A stretch of DNA of 64,000 nucleotides, from the NCBI GenBank assembly GCA_028583605.1, contig CM053335.1, forward strand, positions 17,324,553 through 17,388,552, in the 5' to 3' direction. Shown here one piece after another: positions 57,309 through 64,000 of the stretch; position 1 is the first letter of the stretch, and each line of letters opens with the position of its first letter. This stretch comes from Dastarcus helophoroides. Lineage: Eukaryota; Arthropoda; Insecta; Coleoptera; Bothrideridae. The notes below the pieces were generated by a model that saw nothing but the letters and a program-made list of their open reading frames with translations, had not been told where the DNA came from and ran no database searches. The translations under genes were made by a program, and so were the position numbers.

Positions 57309-57642
57309 TGTTGCGTGCGACCTGATTCGAAAATTAAAACCCGTGAATTGTAAACTACTTTATTTTCAAACTTATTTCAGAACACAACAATTATGATCCA
57401 CTTAACTATTTGACTATCTAATTATCTGACTATCTGGCTATCTGACAATCTGACTATCTAACTAACTGACTGACTGACTTGAGGAAAAGACGACCGCATA
57501 TTTATACCATTCCGGTTTCTAGAACGGATCTCCGTATCGGGCTGGCGCTCGCGGAAACGTCTAGAACGCTTATTTGCCGCGTGATTCATTCTCGCAGCCG
57601 TTTCTCTTTAACAAATGTTTCCAAAGAGTTCCTTACACTACA
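57309..57642 (-). mobile_element. Solo LTR-like element (inverted)
   Basis: On + it begins TGTTGCGTGCGACC and ends CACTACA (TG...CA). It contains GACTATCTAAC-type tandem CTATCTGA repeats (57408-57475) and TATTTATACC, whose complement gives a TATA box. It is related to 55290-55562, 59630-59932 and 59943-60258. Flanking bases do not form a clean duplication. Confidence 0.7.
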
Positions 57643-57685
57643 CAATTATTAATACAAATTTTACAGCTACACTTCGTTGCGATAT

Positions 57686-58042
57686 TGTAGCGAAATATCA
57701 ATTATAGAATTTAGTACGTAAGAAAATTTTCTAGAAAGATCTCATAAGGGGAAAGCGGCCGCGATAACGAAGCAAACGGCAGATAAACGTTCCAGAAATT
57801 TCGGCAAACGATAAGCCTTATCTACGGGATTTTTCTAGAACCTGGGAGCCAACACTATATAAGGCGGTCGGCTTTCCCTCGAGTCAGTTAGTTAGAGTCA
57901 GTCAGTGTAATTAGGAACTAGTAGTTAAAAGTCATTAATGAGTTAATTATTCAGTTGTAGTGTTCCGAGTTTAGTTTAAAAATATAGTGAGTATTACTCA
58001 GCAAGTGTTTAATAATCATTTGGAACCGATAAGCCCGCAATA
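57686..58042 (+). mobile_element. Solo LTR-like element, 357 bp
   Basis: Begins TGTAGCGAAATATC and ends AGCCCGCAATA, flanked by ATAT at 57682-57685 and 58043-58046. A TATA box CTATATAAGGCGG lies near 57856. Same family as 20396-20695. No associated gag/pol sequence. Confidence 0.78.
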
Positions 58043-58049
58043 ATATGTT

Positions 58050-58520
58050 ATTATTTGACTTGGACATACCAAATTGTCAAGATCTAATAAAATCGAAACC
58101 GACTTTTTGTTTTCACGTTTTAAATGCTATCAATGTTCAGACCTATCGATCTGTGCATTAGAATCTACTCTTTTGGGACTTTCCTAGAGAGTATCCCCTT
58201 TGCTAAGCGTTTGTGGTTCAATTGTTCGGCTAACACGCTTAAAGGGCAGCATATGAAGTCTAGGCTTTATTCTACTTGCAAACGACACTTGTGTTTAGTT
58301 GTTCACAGTTTCTCTATGGACCAATAAGGTGATGATACCTCAGAATCACACGAAAGCCATCCGATGATCGAAACCCATTGTTGATTTCCAACTTCTGTAC
58401 CTGATAAATGTTAAAACCTATTGACTCGTGCATTAGAATTTAGTTTTCTGGGACTTTCCTAGAGAGCAACCGCTTTGCTAAGCGTTTGTGGTTCAACTGT
58501 TGGTAGTACGGTTAAATATG
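58050..58520 (+). repeat. Repeat family F, diverged copies
   Basis: GGACATACCAAATTGTC with AGATCTAATAAAATCGAAAC, then TCTGTGCATTAGAATCTA and GGGACTTTCCTAGAGAG. A second partial copy starts at 58430. A 67-codon ORF at 58124-58327 lies wholly in the repeat. Confidence 0.75.
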
Positions 58521-59355
58521 ATCCACTACGTTGATAAAACGTATTCGATTTTTTATAAATATTTTAACTTTTATCGAATTCCGCAATAAATTACGTAATT
58601 ATCCAGCAGCATTATTAATTTCCTCAACCGTAGGGACTCCTTTTATAAACTTTTATCTCGAGTTTGTCACGTGACGTAACCTTAAGCTCGTAAACTATGC
58701 GTTCGTGTGCCGTAAATAACACTCCATTGGGTAATTTCCCATCGAAAACGCCCGCCTAAAGAAAAAACGCCGCCAATAAACACAAAACCGGTATTCATAA
58801 GAGTCGTCGGTCACAATGTAGAAGAAAAACCAAACATTAAGCTATAAATTTTTAGAAGCGCACTTCACCCTCGAAAGAATAGCAAAAATGAAAAACCGTT
58901 TAACTTGGGCCATAAAAAGTTAGTCGAAAACAGCGAAGCGCTCTCACTTATCTCCTCAGCGCTCGCCGGCCGAATACGAAGATCGAATAGAGCCAACGAA
59001 AGCTCTATTGAATAGAGCCCACGACTATCGAATAGAGTCTATTCGGTAGTCGTGGGCCATGGCCACGGTTTGAATATGTAAGGGGGTCGCTTAAGAACTA
59101 CACGTCGACTGCACCGTACAAGGAAATTAACTAATTAACGAAAAGGTTTCGCAAAAGCGTTTAAAATTCAAGACCAGCAACTCGTTTAATACTAGTATAG
59201 GATCCCGGCGTTTTAAAGGTTAACTTGTTTATTCCACCCGAGTTTCCGATTCACTCTCTTACGTGGCAAAAGTGTAATTGCCTAAATATGCGAGTTTCGA
59301 GCGATAAATATCATTTTGAAGTCGATTTTGAAGTCAATTAAATGTTATGTAATGA
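58520..59355. other. Unique-looking DNA with hairpin and E-box palindrome
   Basis: GTCACGTGAC at 58666-58675 is an exact E-box palindrome of the type bound by bHLH-zip factors. A hairpin with 19-bp arms, one mismatch, lies at 59017-59057 (GCCCACGACTATCG...). No ORF supported. A promoter or enhancer for a gene beyond the window is possible but unproven. Confidence 0.35.
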
Positions 59356-59629
59356 CCTATTGGTCTATGCGTTAGAATGTAGTCTTCTGGGACTTTCCTA
59401 GGGGGCAACCGCTTTGCTAAACGCTTGTGGTTCAACTGTTGGTAGTTCGGCTACCTATGAACCATTGAATAGAGGGTAGTAGTCTAAGTCTAAGTCTAGT
59501 CTAAGTTGTAGTCTAAGTTGCATTCTACTTGCAATCGACACTTGTTTGTAGTTGTCCATAGTTTCTCTAGAAACCAATAGGCGGCGGTACCTAGGAGTCA
59601 CACGAAGGACACTCGTTGTTTCTACTTGC
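59355..59629 (+). repeat. Repeat family F, partial copy
   Basis: TATTGGTCTATGCGTTAGAA, GGGACTTTCCTAGGGGGCAA and GTTTCTCTAGAAACCAATAG match the family. A short CTAAGT repeat is at 59480-59515. Cut at 59629 by an LTR-like element. Confidence 0.78.
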
Positions 59630-59932
59630 TGTTGCGTGTGACAGATTCGAAAATTAAAACCGTGAATTGCAAACACTTTATTTCAAACTTATTTTAGAAC
59701 ACAACAATTATGATTTACTTAACTATTTGACTACCTAACTATCTCACTATCTGACTAACTGACTGACTGACTTGAGAGAAAAACGATGGCGTATTTATAC
59801 CATTCCTGTTTCTCGAACGGATCTCCGTTTCGGGCTAGCGCTCGTGGAAACGTCTAAAAGGCTTATTGGCCGTGTGATCCATTCTCGCGGCCTCTTCTCA
59901 TTAACAAATGTTTCCAGAGAGTTCCTTTGACA
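59630..59932 (-). mobile_element. Solo LTR-like element (inverted)
   Basis: Begins TGTTGCGTGTGACAG and ends CTTTGACA. Very similar to 55290-55562 and 57309-57642, with the same CTATCTGACTAAC repeats and TATTTATACC. Confidence 0.7.
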
Positions 59933-59942
59933 TATTCAATAT

Positions 59943-60258
59943 TGTTGCGCGTTATCGGTTCGAATGGCGAATTGTAATCACTTCATTTTCAAAACTGAAC
60001 TCGGAACACTACAATCGTAATTCAGTAACACTGTTTAAACTAATTCATTGACTTATAACTAACGACCTGACTCTGAGGGAAAAGCGACCGCCTTATATAG
60101 GTCCCGGTTCGGGTTCTAGAAGAATCCAGCAGATAAGGCTTATCGTTAGCCGAAATTAGGAGCGCTTACCTGTCGTTTGATTTATTATTGGGGCCGATTT
60201 CCCTTATCAAATTTTCTAGAAAATTCCTAACTAAAGTTTATAATTACATTTCGCTACA
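59943..60258 (-). mobile_element. Solo LTR-like element (inverted)
   Basis: On + it begins TGTTGCGCGTTATCGG and ends TTTCGCTACA; read on - it matches 20396-20695 and 57686-58042. Four-base flanks are ATAT and CTAT, one mismatch. It lies 10 bp from the preceding LTR-like copy. Confidence 0.75.
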
Positions 60259-60630
60259 CTATTATCCAGTAATCAATATTTTTTTAAGATAAACCTGTTT
60301 TAATTTCAGTTTATTGAATTCATCTACCGTCGACTTTTTAACTGGAATTAAATTTATGTCGTTAACGGAGCCAAATGCATCCTAGACAGTCATAAATTAG
60401 CCATATCGGAAGCCCTAGCAAGAAAACCGAATAAATTCCGTGAGATTTGCTAGGTCGTTTGTAGAGATATGCGTTAGTGAAGAGTCAATTTGTCCAAAGC
60501 ATGAAAACAATCAGACAAAATGCATAGCTTTCGTGATTTATCGATAATTTGAATACGTTAACATTTCGATTAACTTTGATTTATGGTTAATTTTCCTATC
60601 TTTGTGAGAATCAATTATTTTCATCTGCAA
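60258..60630. other. Intergenic, nothing recognised
   Basis: AT-rich, no ORF and no repeat seen. Confidence 0.45.
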
Positions 60631-61675
60631 AAGTATCATTATTTTAGGAAGCATTCTTGCAAGTAAAAATATTTAAATTACGTTAAACGACGAGATCTAA
60701 CAAGATCGAAACCGGTATTTGGTTTCCAAACTTCGAATCTAATAAATGTTCAAACCTATTGGTCTGTGCATTATAGAATCCTTGTCTTCTGGGAACTCTC
60801 CTAGAGAGCAACCGCTTCGCTAGGTGGCAGTGTTTCAACTGTTGGTAGTTCAGCTACCTATGATTCACTATACACGCCTGGAGGGCTGCATGAATTTGTA
60901 GTCTGGGTTGCATTCTTCTTGCATACGACATTGTTGGCGATGGCCATAGTTTCTCTATGGACCAATAGGTGGTAGTACTAAAAAGTCACTCGCTCGACGC
61001 CTGTGAAAGTTTTAGTACTTACTTGTCGGAACATTTATTAGCATTCGAGTTGGATATACCAAACTGACGAGATCTAACAAGATCGAAACCGGTATTTGGT
61101 TTCCAAACTTCGAATCTAATAAATGTTCAAACCTATTGGTCTGTGCATTATAGGACGTTAAAGGTTATTTTGAATTATTATCAATATGTAATATAGTTAT
61201 CTTATGAATAATACGACTTTCGGAAAAAGTGTGGAGAATCTCAGTATAAAAATGTTAAATGCTTGCTTATGTCATTTCATTTTAATCTGTTTAGTTCTAG
61301 AACACTAATTTTGCTACTTGTTAATAACAACATTTAGGCTTGACTGGTGTTCATTTTAAATTATTATTTTTTGTGATATTGTCACTGTATGAACAATATG
61401 AATTTTGGAAAAAGCGTGGAGAATCTTAGAATAAAAACGCCTAACACTTGCCTATGTGATTTTACCAAAATTTGTTTAGTTATGGAACACTATTTTTACA
61501 ACAGAAGCCTTTTAACTTTATTTGCTTAACATTTGAGTGTTATTATTGTTTGTTATAGTACTTGAAAAAATAAATTTTCACCTGCAAGAGTATCATTATT
61601 TTGGGAAGCATTCTTGCAAGTAAAAATATTTAAATTACGCTAAAGGTTATTTTGAATTATTAATAATATACAGCG
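60630..61675 (+). repeat. Satellite E block 7 (split by repeat F)
   Basis: Monomer text (AAAGTATCATTATTTTAGG, AAATATTTAAATTACGTTAA) runs to 60687, is interrupted by the 467-bp insert, and resumes at 61155 (ACGTTAAAGGTTATTTTGAA). Cores are near 61205 and 61390. Confidence 0.88.
60688..61154 (+). mobile_element. Repeat F insertion with 88-bp terminal direct repeats
   Basis: A 467-bp insert in satellite E. ACGTTAAA is duplicated at 60680-60687 and 61155-61162. Identical 88-bp ends (60689-60776 and 61066-61153, starting GACGAGATCTAACAAGATCG) are 377 bp apart. The interior carries the parts seen in other family F copies. No coding capacity. Confidence 0.85.
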
Positions 61676-62420
61676 TGTCCCACTAGTGCGGGAAAGTCCA
61701 ATATCTATGTTAAAATGAGGAATATATGTATTATTCTTTTTACGATGTTGTCACATTTCTCAAAATGTACAAATTAAAAATATTTTCAACTACACAGGGT
61801 GTTCCACTTTTCCTGGCCAGACACCAACTTTTGTTTTTTAAATGGAAACACACATTTTTTATATTTTTTTCGGATTCTACATCAAAAATAAAGGGTACTT
61901 TCTGCGGAATAGTCCTATTTGAATATTTACGGTTTTTAAGTTATCTCGCTTGAAAGGTTTTTCTAGTCGATATTGGCTGCTTACATTATTTGATACTAAC
62001 AGGTTATGCTACGAGCTACTATACCCATTTTTTTATCAGATGTTTAGTAAGGACGACTCTTTTGAATCGTGCTCCAAAAACTGCCCTGCGTTATACAGGG
62101 TGACCAAAATATCATGTCAAAATTGACAATTTAAAAATTGAAAAATTTCGAAAATTTTAAATGCAACACTCTGTATATTTTTACACCATGAGATGCAAAA
62201 TTAAATTTTCTACAACTTTGCTACACCTGCTCATATACCTAAATTCATTAGTTTCTCATGAAATCTCATTTTTATGAAAAAATGCGAAGTTTACAAATAG
62301 TTTATTTGTAAGATAACGTAGTAGGCACCTGTCAAAGAATAATCATACAAATTTTTGAGTAACATAAAATTCAATAGAAAAGTTACACTAATAAAGTTAC
62401 ACTAATAATTGTGAAATAAA
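61675..62420 (+). repeat. CAGGGTG-type dispersed repeat insertion
   Basis: Starts CAGCGTGTCCCACTAGTGCG and contains ACACAGGGTGTTCCAC (61793) and ATACAGGGTGACCAAAA (62094), with CAACACTCTGTATA near 62163. Such CAGGGTG-bearing segments are widespread insect interspersed repeats. It interrupts satellite E. A 75-codon ORF (61726-61953) has no recognised domain. Family and ends are unresolved. Confidence 0.55.
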
Positions 62421-63572
62421 TTACTCTAAACTCTCACAACAGAAGAATTTTAACGCCATTTGCTTAACTTTTGAGTGTTAATATCGTTTGTTATACTACT
62501 TAAAAACATTATACTGCAAAATATTTTTATTTTGAAAAGCATTCTTGTAAATAGGGCTATTTTAATTTCGCTATAGGAAATTTTAAATTATTATTATTGT
62601 GTATTATGAACAATATGACTTTCCGAAAAAGCGTGGAGAATGTCAGAATTAAAACGTTTAACGCTTGCTTATGTTATTTTATTTAAATCCATTTAATTTT
62701 AGAACGCAAATTTTACAACATTTAAACGTCATTTAGCCGACATTTAAATATTAATAAACATTTGTTTTTCCATTTAAAAGATTTTCACACTCAAAAAGCA
62801 TGCTTATACATAATGATAAAGATTTTTTATCAAACATTGATGCATTTTGATATATTTGTCAATAAGTGTACATTCTTTTGTGGAAACACTTGACACGAAA
62901 AAGAAATTTAAGTTTGACTGGTGCTCATTTTAAATCATTAATTTTTTGTGATATTGTTACTTTATGAACAATACGAATTTTGGAAAAAGCGTGGAGAATC
63001 TTACAATGCAAACGCTTTACGCTTGCCTATGTGATTTTATTTAAATTTATTTAGTTATGGTACACTACTTTTACAACAGAAGCATCTTAACGTCATTTGC
63101 TTAACATTTGAGTGTTAATATCGTCTGTTATACTACTAAAAAAAATATAAATTTTCATACTGCAAAAGAACTTTTATTGTGGGAAGCATTCTTTTAAATT
63201 AGAATATTTAAATTTCGCTAAAGGTAATTTTCAATTAATAATAATATGTAATATTTTCATCTTATGAACAATACGACTTTTGGAAAAAGCGTGGAGAATG
63301 TCAAAATTAAAACGTTTAACGTTTGCTTATGTTATTTTATTGAAATCCATTTAGTTTAAGAACGCAAATTTCATAACATTTTAGCGTTATTTGGACAACA
63401 TTTAAATATTAATTACCATTTGTTTTCCTATTTAAAAGATTTTCACACTCAGAGAGCATGCTTATACATAATGGTAAAGATTTTTATCAAAGATTACATT
63501 TGAAAACATCGATGCATTTCGTTATATTTGTCAATAAGTGTACATTCTTTTGTGGAAACACTTGACACGAAA
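62420..63572 (+). repeat. Satellite E block 8
   Basis: Cores near 62606, 62965 and 63265, with the ~125-bp extra segment at 62790-62900 and 63455-63572. Same orientation as all earlier blocks. Confidence 0.9.
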
Positions 63573-63582
63573 TAGTTATTTA

Positions 63583-63698
63583 TGATACAAGTGTTAAAAG
63601 TGACATTTTATTTTGTGAGTGGGGAGTATTGCGGAACGAGCGTAGCGAGTGGAGCAACCCCACGAACAAAATAAAATCACTTTTAACAAGTGTATCAT
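63583..63698. mobile_element. Inverted-repeat element with CGAGCGTAGCGAG loop
   Basis: Arms of ~33 bp (TGATACAAGTGTTAAAAGTG... at 63583 and its near-complement ending GTATCA at 63697) flank GCGGAACGAGCGTAGCGAGT. It looks like a MITE or the terminal structure of a larger element that continues to the right. Confidence 0.75.
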
Positions 63699-63930
63699 AC
63701 AATATTTTTTCTAAAACTGTTAAATTAAAAAAGAAAATGCTGCCTCTAGGGTTGAATTTTCGATTTATTGTTTGCGTGTTGAATTACATAATTGACAATT
63801 ACATCTGACAATCAAGTCAGGTGCTGGATAGAGTGTAACTAAGTAAAACAATCGTAAGTTGTTTAATGTTTATTAGTAACCACAATTGAACCTGTCCTAA
63901 AATATTGTAAATTTTATGGCTAATAAACAT

Positions 63931-64000
63931 GAATTTTGAAGAAAAGATTGGAAATTAAAGCAATTTTATTATTCCACCAGATATTGAAGAAACAGCAAAT
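63931..64000 (+). pseudogene. Possible start of a coding region, cut by window end
   Basis: ATG at 63931 reads MNFEEKIGN, then TAA, then SNFIIPPDIEETAN to the window end in the same frame. The codons after the stop look like protein sequence. I have a weak impression of similarity to the N terminus of Crypton-like tyrosine recombinases, which I cannot verify. The in-frame stop suggests a dead copy or a wrong start. Confidence 0.3.

Noticed and set aside
55360..57480. CTATCTGACTAAC repeats as an independent microsatellite
   Set aside because: They occur at the same place in each LTR-like copy, so they are part of that element.
22735..63572. Regularly spaced repeats as a CRISPR array
   Set aside because: Whole ~300-bp monomers are homologous, there are no unique spacers, and the genome is eukaryotic.

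Overview
Composition and gene structure indicate an animal nuclear genome, most likely an insect and plausibly a beetle. The window is AT-rich, has introns with GT/AG borders, two mariner-family transposons, non-LTR retrotransposon remnants, and a digestive-type cathepsin B-like protease that lacks the occluding-loop histidines (a pattern known from tenebrionid beetles). There is no prokaryotic layout. The species cannot be fixed from sequence alone.

Only two host genes are well supported. A leucine-rich-repeat (LRR) single-pass membrane protein runs on the + strand in two coding exons (17140-17751 and 26407-27577) separated by an 8.65 kb intron. Inside that intron, on the - strand, lies a complete four-exon cathepsin B-like cysteine protease (21806 down to 18157) with a duplicated TATA box. 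Both genes carry one apparent single-base insertion in an otherwise intact frame, which looks more like assembly indels than decay. A small ORF pair at 25539-25819 shows a similar frame break.

The rest is mostly repeats. 0-10 kb: a ~421-bp satellite in two blocks, three copies of a dispersed 0.6-0.9 kb repeat, and an internally deleted mariner inserted precisely in a satellite unit. 11-17 kb: a 137-bp triplicate and a ~240-bp satellite in two arrays of opposite orientation around a 0.7 kb spacer, the left one with a three-monomer higher-order pattern. 22.7-63.6 kb: a ~300-bp satellite, always in the same orientation, broken by unrelated inserts. The inserts include an R4/Dong-like retrotransposon remnant, a second mariner, a 467-bp element with 88-bp identical ends and an 8-bp target duplication, and CAGGGTG-ended repeats. 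Three satellite blocks start with the same ~280-bp leader. 38.9-44 kb: three unrelated tandem arrays (168 bp; ~517-bp higher-order units built on AGAAGCTTC; 21 bp). 54.7-60.3 kb: a 169-bp tandem array and a mosaic of solo LTR-like copies with a 377-bp repeat family. The last bases (63931-64000) may begin a further coding region.

All boundaries were read by eye. Repeat edges are approximate unless target-site duplications are quoted.
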